From Phaseolus vulgaris (lineage: Eukaryota; Streptophyta; Magnoliopsida; Fabales; Fabaceae): DNA of 64,000 nucleotides. The notes under the pieces are model-generated. The model searched no databases. It was not told the DNA's origin and saw nothing but the letters and a program-made list of their open reading frames with translations. Each line of letters begins with the position of its first letter. Position 1 is the first letter of the stretch. The translations under genes were made by a program, and so were the position numbers. Shown here one piece after another: positions 11,517-25,309 of this stretch. The stretch covers positions 6,172,118 to 6,236,117 of the forward strand of contig NC_023757.2 of assembly GCF_000499845.2 (NCBI RefSeq), given 5' to 3'.

Positions 11517-14359
11517 TCAAACCACCATGTCAGCTTCTTTGGGAGTTGATGGGATCCCCACATCCAGCCGCATGGTCGATTTATATTCTTCTGGTAAGGA
11601 AGCACCAGCCTGAATGCACATTTCCACTACAGCAGGTGCCTGCCCATAAAAGTTCCTAAGCTCTCGATCTAGTGGCACGTTTACATCAGGAACATGCCAC
11701 ACAAATCTAGGTGGGATCAAATCATCCAGAACTGCAGATTGCCAACCATGCTGCCCATTACGTTGTTGGTGTTTATGGGCTCCACAGTTTTGAGCTTTGT
11801 GACCCTGGGCACCCACATGAACTTCTGGGCAATATCCACATACCCTTACATTGTACATTCTCATTAGTTTCTTTGCACCTTTTCTCATCTGTTCCCATGC
11901 TTGGATTGTTTCATCTGCAAGAGGGACTAGTTCATTGTCTAATGGAGCAACTGTTTCTGCATCAGGTATTTCAGCTAGTAATGGTTTTAAAGGGCCCTCG
12001 GGGACTTCATCCGGCAGTTCACTTTCATCAGCATCGATGAATTCCTTCCTCCCAATACGGATTATAGGTTTTCTTCTCCTTTTTGTGGGAAACTCTGGAA
12101 TTTGAACACCAGCTTGAATGCAGAGCTCAACCAACGCTGGAATTCGAGGGATTTGGAATCTCTCATCATGAGTAATCCGCTTTCCAAGGCGATCAAAGAG
12201 GTGATAGGCTTCAATTGGTGTTAATATGTCTTCAACGTATGCATTTGACCATTCGTGGAGCCCCTTGCGGATGTTGGCCTGTGCACCTTTACATGACTTG
12301 AATGGATGTCCAACAGGTCCTACATGGATTTCACTGCACCACCTGCATAGTATTCCAGTATTAAGATACTTCAGAATATGTCATAACTTCTTTCTTCAGT
12401 ATAAGGCATTAACTTACATTTATTTGCAAGGGAGAATCAATTGTTGATTGTGACTCATACTAAAAAAAATATGTAAAGCACCTTTTTCTTTATTAATTAT
12501 TAATCAAACTAATAATTAACTATTTTATAAAGTTAATTAAACAAGAGTAGCAAGTTGGTAATGGACATTTTAATAGCAACAGACACTCTGTATTTGTAAA
12601 ATCACATACCAGGGGAGGGAGGGGGAGGTGGTAAATAAGCATGAGATGAATATAAATTTTTTGTCACGTGCATTAAAATACGATAGTAAATAAAAATCAC
12701 TCAGATTAGGTTACCATGTTCAATAAGACTAGCCTAGTAAGTAACCACAAATGACATGTTGGGAAGGTAGCTACTGTTGCTGCTGAAATGTTTTTTTATG
12801 TGCCAGTTGAAAACGCACATCAATGGATTCTTTGGGCTCAAAATATAAAAGAAAGAATAATACTAAATCCTTTTACAAGACCTTCCGAAAAATCTTTCAA
12901 CTTGCAAAATGAAAAAAGGATTGAGTGCATTTTATAATTTCAAGATATTGAATGCATTCAACTTTTCATTTAATACTTTATAAAGTACTAGAATGAATCA
13001 ATGATATATCGTTACTCAAACAAAATTCAAACTTAATCTTTGCGAACATTAGGATAGCTTTTCAAATGACCTATATAGTGACTATGCTTCAACCTCAATG
13101 AACCCCCTCAATCTTGAAGTTCCTGCAAGCATGCTTACCATGAAAATGTCCATGCAGAGTACAATATCAGTAAGGACTAAAAAGGAAGCCAGTGGAACTA
13201 GAAGTCTTCCTATGAACCATACCATCCATTTTCATTAGGGGTATAAGATTCACAAAGGTCTAAGTATGCAAACTTTGTTTTCTTGAAGATGAAGAAAAAG
13301 AAACTATAAATCACCCACTATTATGAAAAATTATAGGAGGTATTGGTAATATCTGATTCAGGTTCTAGATACACCACAGTTAAAAGCAGAAATGTGAAGC
13401 AACATATAAGGTTTACAATGATGTAAGTATGATTTTAAACAAAGTGTAAATGCTGGAATATCTTCTGAGGCCAGAAGCAACATTGATCTCTGTAGCATTC
13501 ACTCAATCAGAACAAAGGCATGAAACATTTATTTGTGAACCAGCACTAAAATTATTCCACGTTAACCAGAAAGTATACTAGAGAATATGAAGACATATAA
13601 TTACCCACAAGCATGCACAGGAACTACTTTGAGCAGCTTCTTCAGATTGTTAATCAAAGTGATCCTAGCATTATACACATTATACGCAGTCGGTATAAGG
13701 TTCTTCACTAGCAACCCATTCTTGGGTGCACCCATAGGTTTTCTAGGCTCATCTTTCATCTTCTTCATCCTCTCCCTAGCTGCTCGTCGTAGTTCTATAA
13801 TGGGAACTGGAAAAGGTTTCTTCTCTCTTCTCGAAAACTGCCGTGGAAAATCAGCATTTTGCGGCACTTCATTCCTGACAGTAAGCACATATTGACAAAA
13901 TCTCTCTGGTCGAATTCTAATAATCACAGGAACTCTAATCTTCCTGCTACCATACTGCTAAAGAAAGTCAGAATGAAATAACAATCATGACTCAACAACA
14001 CTAATCGTAAAGAGTGAGTGCGTATATGAAAACCAACGGTTAAAATTTAAAACCAGGGTACACAATAAGAAGAACTATTTCCCCAAATTCAGAGACCTCA
14101 TGCCAGAATTTGATCAATAAATTAAAAAATTTCCCAAAGGCAGTTAATGGTTCTCTTGTTATAGAAGCCAATACCAATTCAACGGAGAATGAGGGAAATA
14201 AACAAAGCTTCAGATAACATATACCTGGAGAGAATGGAGTGAACTAAGGGAAGATAAAGGGTTAGGCTTGAGCAAATGACAATCTCTTGGAGCTGCAGTA
14301 GTTATTCCCTTGGCATTAGAAACTGACATAGTCATATTCATAGTGATTCCTAAAACCAT
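11517..14359 (-). CDS. APO1: APO protein 1, chloroplast (ACCUMULATION OF PHOTOSYSTEM ONE 1)
   Basis: Three exons with clean GT-AG sites: 14359-14225, 13957-13605 and 12342-11517, giving 437 aa, close to the family's usual length. The first ATG after an in-frame TAA is at 14359 (MVLGITMN); a second in-frame ATG at 14341 is possible. The N-terminus is Ser/Thr-rich with basic residues, as in a chloroplast transit peptide. Two copies of the APO Cys/His motif are visible: CGWCSEIHVGPVGHPFKSC from residue 162 and CGYCPEVHVGAQGHKAQNC from residue 331, the second followed by HQQRNGQHGWQSAVLDDLIP. APO proteins bind RNA; APO1 of Arabidopsis supports splicing of certain chloroplast group II introns and accumulation of photosystem I and other 4Fe-4S complexes. 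The gene appears intact. APO2 is the nearest alternative. Confidence 0.93.
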
Positions 14360-15785
14360 TGAAAATGATTACTTTCTCAAAAACAGAAGTTACATTTGAA
14401 GTGCATTCAAGGCAGAGAGAATAACTGACTGGAATTGCTGAGAAGCATAACCCACAAGGGAAAGGGATGAACAAGCTTCACTTCAGCAATTTCACAAACA
14501 CCCAATGAACACTACAAAGCCAAACGATTGTCTCTCCCTTGGACCCAATTTCAAGCACCTAAACAAAAAGCCCCAACCAATAGCTTCTTATCCTCAACAA
14601 TAAACTGAAACATTGGAATAAATGGCACCAACTTTCGACTTTCTTTTGAATACCAAACAAAAGTTGAACCCTAATAACAATTTTATTTACACAAAAATAA
14701 CAGATTTTTTACCATTCATGTGGAGAAATACATAGGGAATCAATTTCTTAACACATTTTTTTTAATCATATTTTGATACCTTCTTATTTTACATCTACAA
14801 CAAAATATTAATATTTATAATAACTTTTTAAAAAAAATTAATTTTTTAATAAAAATATAAATAAAATACAAAATATTAAAATAATTTTTAAAATTAAAAA
14901 GTTAAAAATCATTTTTTTTATGTTGAGAAATCACACACAATTACTTTTTTATTAAGTTAAATTTTTTTTTTCAGTTTTTTATATATTTTTTTAAAACTGT
15001 AGTTTTTAATTTAATGCATGTGTTAAATAACTTAAAAATATTTGAAATAAATTTAAAATCTGCATGGAAAAATTCTTAATATTTGTGAATAACCTTTTAA
15101 TTTTGAATTTTGTTTTAAAATGTAAATACTTATTCTTTTAAATTTAGGGTTATATTACAAAATAAAAAAATTGGCAATGGTGTATAGATTAAAAACATAA
15201 TTATTGTATTATATTTAAAAATAAATGACTTGAAAAAATTAATTAATAAAGAAATACTAAAATAATGGTTAGAAGTTTTAAACCATGTTTATAATGATCT
15301 CGGTAATACATTTAAGAGTCTAAGTAATTTATTTGAGACAAAATATGAATATTTTATAATTTAAATTGAAAATTTTATTAACTGAAAAATACAATCATTC
15401 AAATTTTATTATTAAAAAATCACCACAATGTTATTTTTTATTTTCTGTCAAACTCATATATTAATGGTTAAAAAATTGTTGTAAAAAATAGGAATAAGGA
15501 ATTTTTTAGGTGTTGGATAAAAAGTAAATTTTATTTACCATTAGGGCAAAACATATAACAAAAATGTTGCTATTTGTTTTAAGCAACATGTTATTAAACA
15601 TAATAATTATGAGCAACATTTAATAAAATATGGTACCTAGACCACTTTTTTAAAATGTGGATATTTAAATCATATTTCAAATCATGTTTTTTTAAAGCAT
15701 AGGCATTTAAATCATATTTATTTTCCATTTTCTTTAATATATCATTAGAAGTATATGCACATGTGGTGATGGGTCATTTGTAAAA
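14360..15785. other. APO1 5' region and AT-rich intergenic DNA
   Basis: The first 250 bp should hold the APO1 promoter and 5' UTR. From about 14750 to 15780 the DNA is extremely AT-rich with long T and A runs. No gene or bounded element was recognised. Confidence 0.5.
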
Positions 15786-15789
15786 ATCA

Positions 15790-17110
15790 ATTCTTAGTTC
15801 AATTAAATCTTTGTACTTTTATTTGGCAAGTGGATTGGGTCAACTATAGTACAACTAATAGGGAATTAATGATATCAAAGTACAATTATCTTTTAAAATT
15901 TGAAGATAATTTTCATATAATACTTATAGATAATAACTATAGTAATAATAACTCTAATATATATTTAGATTGAGAGGAGAAGTGTTAGAGAAATAGCTGA
16001 AGCAAGAAAATAACAATATAGCACAATGTTGAAATTGGAATAACATTGTGAATCTTCTTTGTTATTGTTATTTATAAATGCAATGTTTTGTTCAAATTCG
16101 TTGTTCTTGTTTTGGCCAAACCAAGTTGATTCCTCGCACAAGGTTATTTAAAGCAATAAGCCATTGTTATGACTTACCTCTGCATTAATATGGAACAATT
16201 CTCCATAGTCTTAGCTCCGCGCTTTACGACCATTGAATCATATGGCTGTATGAATAGGGTTTAGAAACATGAAATCACCTTTCGGTAACATTCATGCGCT
16301 ATGGACAATCAATGGTCGTTCCTTACCATCGAACATTAAGCACACTATTAGACCAAAAGAATTTGAATATAAAAGAGAAACATACATATATAAAGAAGAA
16401 TAACTCCAAAAATATCACATTGTCATCCAATCCCAACAATATAGATTTAGAAACTCATGATGAAATCTTATAGTAAAGCTTAGGATGAGAAGTTAAACTC
16501 AACAAACATGGATCCTTGAATTTTGTTACCAACTTGGCTTCAAGATTCCTTTCTCCAAAGATTGGACATTCACTTCTTCAGAGTTTTTGGCCTTGTAGCC
16601 TGATTGGATTATGAAGTTTTAGACTCTTTGAGTCTAAACCTCTTTCTGATCTCACTTTATCCTTTTAACCTTTGTGTTTCTCTATCTCTTGATTTCTTGA
16701 AACCTCTCTATGCTTAGAACACTGCCACAAGGTCCCTATTTATAGATTTTAGAATTAGGATTCAAAGGGATTCAATGAGATTAGTGATTTGCTTGGCGTA
16801 TGTCAATTCACTCAGCATATTGGCTTTCTTCATCTTTAAGTACTCTTTTTGGGCTTAAATATTCAATCCTTGGCCTTCTTGAGATTCCAAAGTTAGGAAT
16901 TTGCTCGAGATCCTGCCAAATCTTAGTCATGAGATAGAATTGGCTTGACTTAGGCTCCAAGAGAAATCATGTTCATTTTGGCTTAAGCCCTTGCTGAGCA
17001 ATTTTGGGCTTTCTTCATGGTTAAGGACTTTATTCACTCGGTCCTTTTGGTTTTGCTCAACCATTTTTTTTTGGAATTCTTTAATTATGCTGGCTCAAAT
17101 TCACTCAGCA
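15790..17110 (-). repeat. Dispersed repeat copy A (LTR-like)
   Basis: This stretch matches, in reverse complement, the repeats at 22685-23345/20025-20629 (copy B) and 58225-59455 (copy D), and in the same orientation copy C at 55350-56120. Shared landmarks are 'ttgttattgttatttataaatg', a 'tagctccgcgct...gaccattgaatc' block, and a TATA-like 'tatttataga' near 16738. In the sense of copies B and D the repeat has a TATA box followed by transcribed-looking DNA, as an LTR would. I could not define termini or a target duplication. Confidence 0.55.
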
Positions 17111-20024
17111 TATGGGGATGCGCCTAGCCTTTTGGAAATTTTCAATCTGTTGAACCATTCTTCATAGGGAGAATTTGAGTAAACCTTAAATTCTAAACCC
17201 TAAACCATTCTCTAACCTGTTTGCTTCTTTTCTTCACAATTCTCTACAATTTCATTCTTCTCTTCATGTTCTTCATGTGCAGTTGTGGTTGGAGTGTTTT
17301 GACATGCTTCTGGCTGATATTTGTACAAATTCTTCTTATTTTACATGTCTTTTAACCTATGGATTCTACTAAAATTATGCACTTATCAGTGGTGCAATGA
17401 TAATTCAATATGCTTACTCCAACATATCTTGAATTTTTGTTGATTATAATGAAACACCTCAAAGACCGACAAGAAACTTGATTTTAAAACTAGGAAAATC
17501 AAAGAATGTAAAATCCTAATTCCCAAACCAAATCAAGAACGCACTTGCTAACACTTGATCCCGCTCAAACTCCACATTGCTCACACTCCACCCAGGTTCA
17601 TAATTGGAACATCACATTTACGTATTTTACAACACTTATTTTTAGGGTTTTCATGTTGAAAATGGATAGAAAACAATTTCCAGGTTTAAGGGATGAAAGT
17701 CGAAAGGTGATTTTCTGGTGTGTTTAGGTGTTTTGTTGAATGTGTTCTTCAATTGCATTTGCTGGTAAAATCACAATGCACTTTATACATACTTTTTTTT
17801 TTCTATTCCAAGTTTAACAAGTTTTTCAATTATTTCCCGATACTCAAAATCTAGTTTTGTTTTGTTTACGTTCTCTACATCCAAATTCCATTTCTCAAGC
17901 TTTTATAGTTTCAAAATCAATTTGTATCAGATGGATGCATTTTCTATATATGTTATCTTATTTAATTTAAGTTTTTCCCATTATGAAAGTTTGGTTTAAT
18001 TAAGTTTTATTTGATGGATGTGTCAATCATAGTTTCAAAATAAATCTGTATCTGATGCATGTATCAATTAGAGGTTCCAAATTAATTTACAGTTTCAAAA
18101 TTAATTTGTATCTGATAGATGTATGAATTAGAGTTTCACTTTGGTAATTGTCATTGTAAATATTTGGTTTAAAGGTCAACATAGATTTTTTTTTTTATAG
18201 AAAACTTCAATTCTAATTGTAGAACTGCAATAAACCCTCTTACAAAACTGTAGTTATGTTTTGTCCTTAAATTAAAGTATCAACTAACTTTTCTTCATTT
18301 ATGTGTCATTTACTATTGTGTTGCTTTTGTTGATTTATGTATTGTGTCTTTGGTGGTGCTGCCATGTGTCTACTAGAAGAAATCTAAGACTTGAGATGTT
18401 GTTTTTACTTTATGATTAAGTGATAGAATAGTTAATGGCTCACTAATTTAGTTTTGAATTTTATTGATTGGGTTTCTATAGAGCTTAGAATCATATCTTT
18501 TGGAGAGAGTAGGTGGAAGAGGAAGGAAAAACAAAATGTCACTAAGAAAAACCAGTAATTAATATAAAGAAAGAGGTTATTTATGATGATTGATTTTATT
18601 TTATATGTAATTTTTTTTTTAATTTTCAAAGATTTTGGAGTTTTGAGAGTAATATTTGCTTAGTTTTCAATAAAAAAATTCGGGCATGCTAATAAAAGCC
18701 ATAATTCAATAATATTTCATACAAGATAAACACTTATGGACTTTAATTGATAAAATAATTATAATTCAACCTCTAATTTAGGAATTTAAACTTTTTTACA
18801 TATTTTTAGATTGAGATGAATAAGAACGATTTATTCCCAATTTGGTGTTATTTTCAGGAATTTAAGTAGAGATGAAGCAAAAGAATATATTATGAATAAA
18901 TATGTCACTTAGCTCAAGCTCAATTAGATTAAATAAAAGGCGTGAGGCATAACCCTAGACATCATTGGGAGGAAACCCTAAAGGCTAATTCTTTCTTTTG
19001 GATTGAGAGTAATATGTTCAAACTGTTATGTATTGAGGTGATATTTATCTATAATATTCAATTCTTGATTGATGATTGATATTATCATTTTATTCTCAAA
19101 GCTTGAAACTATTCAAGATTTTGATCCTTAGATTTGACTGGAAAGCACTTCTAAGCATCTGACCTAAATGATAATGCTTAACATATTTGAATGCTAGGAA
19201 TATATTTGAAATTTTAATTGCTTTATAACATCTATTCGTAGATAAGGAGTTTTTATAAATATGCGAGAAATCTATATTTAGGAGACTATCTTAATAATTT
19301 TGCATGCGAAGAATCGATATGAATGATTTTTATATATGCATCAATGTCAATCAAGATGAAATGTTATATGTTTGAAAGTGGAGGACAACCAAAAATCGAT
19401 GAAGGTTGAAATAAAAACATTGCCTCCTCATCTGAAGCATGTTTTCCTTTATGAATATGACAAAAAAGCTTTTGTGATTTGGAAATGGTTGAATTCAAAA
19501 TTCAACAACTCAAAAATGAGAGAACCAACTACATTTGTGTTCAGGCGTTGAATTTTTATTTTTTTTTGCATGTGGGTTGTTTTCTTTAAATTTTTATTTA
19601 GAGTTTAGTAATTTTGTTAAGTTAAATGTGTGTTAACTTTAAAATTGTTGTGTGTAAATAGAATAGCAAAACATATAATGTATTGGTAGTGAATGATTTG
19701 ATATTGTTTGATAAGTCACGAGTTGTTGTACTAACATGATTCAAAAGGCATAAGAGTCTAAAGTGAAGCACACTGAGGTGCGGTACACACTGTAGAAGTT
19801 CACTCAAGAATCTAAGTCTTTGCATCAATTGAGCACCTACCTTGAAAGTTGAGAGAGCCACAAAGAAATGAGACAAAAAGGTAAGTGATTTCAAAATCTT
19901 GAACGGGTTTTGTGTTAAATTTGATGTTCAAAAGCTAGCACATAACATGGATCACATAAAAAAATCTTAAGACAATCAACAAATTGAGTGCAAATAATAA
20001 GCTTCAAAAAACACTGAAAAACAT
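17111..20024. other. Repeat-derived intergenic DNA
   Basis: No gene was recognised. Three related short blocks beginning agtttcaaaat occur at 17907, 18031 and 18091, each followed by 'tgtatc-gat' text. The part 18880-19280 looks like the non-coding leader of an LTR retrotransposon. Both statements rest on pattern only. Confidence 0.35.
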
Positions 20025-23000
20025 TGAACGCTTCCAAATACGTTGAGCGAATTAAGGCTAGAAGAATTAAAGATAACCAAAGTATAAAAGGCTGAGCGAA
20101 ACCAAAAGAGTTGAGCACAGATAATCCTTCACCGTGAAGAAAGAAAAAATTCGTTCAAGAAAGGCTAGAAGCCCACATGCACCAAAATTAGAGAGAAAGG
20201 GATTTCGCTTGAAGCCAAGCCCAAGCCAAAATTACTTCATGGATAAGAAAGACCAGAACTAGGCTTAGCTTGGAAGCGAACCCCTTATAGATCCCTAAAT
20301 TTGAGAATCCCTAGAAGCCCAAAGCTTACTTTAGCATGAAGAAAGCCAATTCGTTGAGCGAATTAGCATACGTTGATTGGAAGCCAAATCTGTTGAATCC
20401 CTTGGAGCTTCATTCTAAAAATATATAAATAGCCACTAAGAGTAAGAGAGGTATTGAGATGCATAAGAGAGATATTATAAGAAAGCCTTAAGGATGAAGT
20501 CTAGAGAAGCCTTTGGAGAAAAGGATTAGGAGCATAAGCTGACCTACAACATTCAAAGATCCATGTTTATTGTTCTTTAGCTTCTCATACTTGAACATTC
20601 ACTGTAAGATTTCATTATGAGTTGTTATACTTATTGATGTAGTCCAAGCTCTTGGTTGGAGGAATGAATAGAAATGCAGCAGAATGGAGTGAAGATAATG
20701 GCACCAAACGAATGAAAGGTGCTAGGGTTTTGGAGGTTTGACCAATCTTTTTAAGTTCACTAGGCCAAAGAGGCTCACTAGCAATAGAGATTTGGGAGAG
20801 AATGAGCTTCAATTCTGAATACTTCATTCAATAATATGCAAATATGAATACATGTGTGAATTGTAGGGTTTTCATAGATGAATGTGGCTTGCTCCTTAAG
20901 CTGCCATAACTCTAGTTAAGTAGATTTAATTATGGTGAGTATGGTGACTTAAGGAAGCTATATGTACTCTTCTAAGGTGCTCTAGAAGTCCTTATTTGTG
21001 TGACAAGTTAGGATTTATAGGATGTGCCTTTTTTTACAGATCATTGGTAACATATTGATGGTGACACACAAATTTTCATAATATTTGTAGACAAACTATG
21101 ATGAAGATAAATTTTGCAAACTGAGTGCAAAGCATAAAATTCTGGAAACTGAATAGAAACCTAATGGAAGCAAATGGACAAACTTCAAGAAATAGGGAGA
21201 AAAATATGCACAAAACTCACCAATGAACTAATAGCAAGTTAGGATACTCAAGATTTGACAACACAATACAAACCAAATGAAAGACTTAGGCAAAACAAAA
21301 GCAAGACTTTAAGCAAATAATTTGTGTGCACCTAGAGAATTTTATCAAACACATTGCATACAACAACAACACATGAATAATTTTGACAAGATTAGGAAAT
21401 ATTGGGATGTGATAAGTGACATGCAAAGGGAACAACATAGAAGATAACACGTAAATTCTCACAAAAACATAATTAACAAGAAACACAAGAGGAATTAAGG
21501 AAAAAACGCAAGAACAACATTGTTTGGGCAAGGTGAGGTGCAGACAGTGTGTGAATGATTTTGAGCAAGATTAAACCAAACAAAACATAATACAAACCAA
21601 GGGAATTACACACAACACATATTAAACGGTGAAAACTCAAAGAAAATACAAAAGGAACCGATCAAACGGAAAAAAAAAATAACAAGAACATGTGAAGAAC
21701 AACAAGGATAGGCAACGAAACTCACTGGAATTGTATGATGCAAAGTGCGCTGAATTTGATTAGTGGAAAAGTTTGTTTCAAATGGTGGAAAATAAGGAGA
21801 AAGCATGGGAGAGTAATATAAACGAAACAATGCAAGAAAACAGTAAGAACAATTAAAAAGTGAACAAACCGAACAAAGTGAAGGTTGTGTAGCGGATGAC
21901 CAAGAAAGGTGTTTGATGAAGGTCTCACAAAAAATGAACGGTGGAAAAGTGTTTAATAAGATGGAGATAGAAAATAATTGGTGAAAAATGATTATAAATG
22001 GTTGAAAACAAAGAATTATGGAAGAAACAACCAAGACAAGCATGAACAGTGAAAAAAAAGATTGGACAGAATTATTATTTTTTGTGTAAGATGACTTAGC
22101 TTGGCCAAAGGACCTTGGGTGTGCTCTGATCCACCTGATGTAGTCCAAGCTCTTAGTTGGAGGAATGAATGGAGATGCAACAAAATGGGGTGAGGATGAT
22201 GGCACCAAACAGATGAGAAGTGCTAGGGTAGGTTTGATGGTGCAATGAAGGAGAAGGAGCTTTGGCCAACCTTCCTAAGTTCACTAGGCCAAAGAGGCTC
22301 ACTAGCAAGAGAGATTTGGGAGAGAATGAGCTTCAATTCTAAAAACTTCATTCAACAATATGCAAATCTGAATACATGTGTGAATTGTAGATTTTCATAG
22401 ATGAAGGAGGCTTGCTCCTTAAGCTACCATAATTCTAGTTAGGTAGACTTAACTATGGTGAGTATGGTGGCTTAAGGAAACCATATGCACTCTTCTAAGG
22501 TGCTCTAGAAGCCCTTATTTGTGTGACAAGTTAGGGTTTCTAGTGTATCCTTATTTCATCTACAAAATACTCTTTTAAAGGAAAGTAAAATTCATGGATT
22601 CTATACAAGTTATTTCTACAATAGAGAGCTCATTTGTTTTTTATTCTTTTGTATGGTGGCTTTTGATGGTCCTTTATCACTTACCTTGTCGGAATTGAAT
22701 ACCGATGTGATATTTCTTAAGTTATTATTATTTATGAATGTTTTGTTTTTCTTTGAAATTCAAATTCCTTGGGTTTGGTAATGTGCAATGCTCAATGGTG
22801 AGGAACGACCATTCATTGTCCATAGAGCATGAATGAGGCCAAAAGGATATTTTATGTATTTGAACCCTATGTAACCAGCCATAGGACTCAATGGGCGCAG
22901 AGCGTGGAGCCGACACTATGGTGAATTGCTCCATCTTAATGCATAAATAATCTATAACAATGGCTTATTGTGTCTGGATAACCTCGCATGAAGAATTGTC

Positions 23001-23345
23001 TAGGTTTGGCCATAAGGAATAATGAGTCTGAAAAAACATTACATTCATAAATAACAATAACAAGAGAAGTTCACAAAGCTCTTTTAATCCAAACATTTGT
23101 GCTATATTGTCATTTCTTTACTCCATTGTTTTGTCAAAGCTACACCTCTCAATCTAAATATTATAGTAATATTATTATAGTTAGTTATTTACAAAATATA
23201 TGCAATCAACCTTTGTTTACATATCACTTCATATTAAAAGAAATATCTACTATGATAAACATTAATTCCCTGTGGATATGACAACCCTCAAATGTATTAT
23301 AGTTGACTCAGTTCGCTTGTCGAGGATATAAAGGAGTTGGTTGAT
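20025..23345 (+). repeat. Dispersed repeat copy B (LTR-like), split by a nested element
   Basis: Copy B is the reverse complement of copy A and parallel to copy D. It occupies 20025-20629 and 22685-23345; the text between these points is an inserted LTR element. A TATA-like 'atatataaatag' sits near 20430, followed by the 'gaggtattgagatgcataag' block that is also in copy D. It ends near 23340 with 'ataaaggagttggttgattaaaacca', shared with copy D. Confidence 0.55.
20630..22684 (-). mobile_element. Nested non-autonomous LTR retrotransposon
   Basis: Two direct repeats begin with 'tgatgtagtccaagctctt' at 20635 and 22136. The right one ends in 'tttatca' at 22679 (544 bp). The left one diverges after about 21045 and seems shortened. 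Flanks are cttat (20630-20634) and cttac (22680-22684), a 4/5 match for a 5-bp duplication. Inside the right repeat, the minus strand reads ggtggatcagagcac (22135-22122), close to a tRNA-iMet primer-binding site, which makes the element minus-oriented with the right repeat as its 5' LTR. The roughly 1.1-kb interior encodes no recognisable gag or pol, so it would depend on proteins from elsewhere. Confidence 0.7.
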
Positions 23346-24213
23346 TAAAACCACCCCATTATGTATGCATAAAAATAAATTGAACAAATACCATGAAACT
23401 ACGAATTTCATAAAATTCTAAACAAGATTATTGTGGATCAGACATACCCAGACTCAAAATCATCGTGCTCAACCAAAATAAAAACTATCTAATATAACAA
23501 CATGTAAATAACATAAAAATCAATTATATATTGCAAAACCCAACCTAGATTGGCACAGGACCAGGGTTAGGATGGGGGCAGTGGGGTGGGGCATGTGGTG
23601 TCGCGTGATACGAGAGCAGTGAAACAATAGTGGTGAAGCGGAACCGAGACAATGTTGGAGTTGGACCGCGTCAATGATGGGCCTGGACCGAGGCAAGATG
23701 GACCTAGAATGGGGAGTAGGTCGAGGGGAACTAGTGAGCGGTGTGTTGTGGTGCAGACAACAAAATGCAACCCAAGGAAACCATCAACGACGATAAACCA
23801 ACAGTGACTGCTACGAACTAACAGTGATAGTGACGAATCAACAATGAAGACTGATGATACAACCTAGTGGCACCGGAGACACCAATGACAATGACGAACC
23901 AACGGAGGCAACACACATTGAACAACAATGATGATTCGTGCACGAGAATAAGAGAGTTTGTGTAGAAGATTTTGGACTTCTCATGGAAGGGAAGAGTTCA
24001 TAGTTTTAGGATATTAAAAGAACATTTGATGTCGATTTTTAGTTTAATCGTCATCGTTTCTCCCATACACGACTTTTAATGATGGTTGTTGTACATTCGT
24101 CATCATTTCTCCAACTTTTAACGACGATTAGACTATTGGACCATTATTTTTTCTCAAACTTGCACATTAGCATAACTGTAATTAAAATGTTCATTTATTT
24201 ATAAAAGAAAAAT
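23346..24213. other. Intergenic, GA-rich and degenerate
   Basis: No convincing gene was found. The segment around 24010-24170 contains 'acgacg' blocks in both orientations that resemble the end of an old DNA transposon, but termini were not resolved. Confidence 0.35.
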
Positions 24214-24218
24214 GATAT

Positions 24219-25043
24219 TGTTCCTGCTAGGGAGATGGGACCTAGAGAACTGTTGAAGTCTTCTTCTTCTTCCTTCGGTCGGGCAGATGACTATGTGATA
24301 AGCTGGGATTCTTCTCGTCCTCCTGCTTATCCTTTGGTACGCGGGACTCGGTCGTCGGGTGAACACCGGATGGTGGGGGTACCTGCGAAGGCACTCTGAC
24401 GCTCAAGTCAGTAAAGCGGGTGGAGATAGGACCTAGAGAACTGTTGAAGTCTTCTTCTTCTTCCTTCGGTCGGGCAGATGACTATGTGATGAGCTGGGAT
24501 TCTTCTCGTCCTCCTGCTTATCCTTTGGTACGCGGGACTCGGTCGTCGGGTGAACACCGGATGGTGGGGGTACCTGCGAAGGCACTCCGACGCTCAAGTC
24601 AGTAAAGCGGGTGGTTAGCTCTCAGGTAGGTGAACAGTAATAATGACATACCTTACTCCTTGAAATGCGTGCTATTTATATTATTCTAGTGGGCCTACCT
24701 TGTTGGGCCCGCTTATCGAGGTGGATACCGCTTAGGGTTGCATTACCTAATTCTTGATGATGGATTAGCTTCACTGATCTCGGTTTGAGCGTTAATTGTA
24801 ATGGGGTTCGGCCGTCGACCAAATTCTCATGGTGAGGGCCGGCCATCGGTCACATACCCGTGGCCTTCGGCTGTCTCAGTTGAGTCTCCAACGGTCTCGG
24901 TCGCTCGGCCAAGTCTCCAAAAGGTCTCGGCCTCTCGGTCTCTCGGCCAAGTCTTCAAGGGGTATCGGCCATTCGGTACCTCAGTCAGATTGACTGGGCA
25001 TCGGGCAGCCAGGTGGGTCCCGGTCTCGCCCAGTACCGGTACA
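24219..25043 (-). repeat. 3' LTR of the Tat element (825 bp, with internal duplication)
   Basis: Matches the 634-bp 5' LTR but contains an extra tandem copy of 191 bp: the unit starting 'ggagatgggacctag' at 24231 repeats from 24422. A minus-strand TATA-like atataaatag lies at 24681-24672. Confidence 0.92.
24231..24612. repeat. 191-bp tandem duplication inside the 3' LTR
   Basis: Two adjacent 191-bp units (24231-24421 and 24422-24612) differ at only a few positions. The 5' LTR has a single unit, and 825 minus 634 is exactly 191. Because LTRs are copied from one template during reverse transcription, the duplication arose after insertion or during the last copying. Confidence 0.9.
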
Positions 25044-25058
25044 CTTGCCCCCCAGGCT
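25044..25058 (-). other. Polypurine tract of the Tat element
   Basis: On the minus strand the bases next to the 3' LTR read gcctggggggcaag, a G-rich purine tract in the place where plus-strand DNA synthesis is primed. Confidence 0.7.
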
Positions 25059-25309
25059 CAAGGGCAGATGTGTCAGATATGTCCGATGAGTCTTTTGATA
25101 ATGGGAGTCGGTCGGTCTCCCTTGGTCACGCGGGCGTTTCATTTCTCGAGGTACGACTTGACTAGGCGACGTGACGTGACTTCAGACGGCGTGACGTGAC
25201 GCGCATTGATGAGGGGTTTTTTGGGCGGGGGAGTTCGTGGACCGTTGGATCTACAAGATCTAACGGTTGAGATTGGTTTGACGTTTCGCATTCCGAGGCC
25301 CATGGGCCC

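Noticed and set aside
11711..12105. Plus-strand frames opposite the last APO1 exon
   Set aside because: The opposite strand carries the conserved second APO motif; the plus frames have no recognisable content.
14690..15780. Short AT-rich frames as small genes
   Set aside because: They are what very AT-rich DNA gives by chance; no motif, splice context or conserved text.
21606..22208. 200-codon minus-strand frame as a gene
   Set aside because: It starts inside an LTR, crosses the primer-binding site and has low-complexity composition with no known domain.
15790..23345. Copies A and B as the two LTRs of one large element
   Set aside because: They are in opposite orientation, whereas LTRs of one element must be direct repeats.
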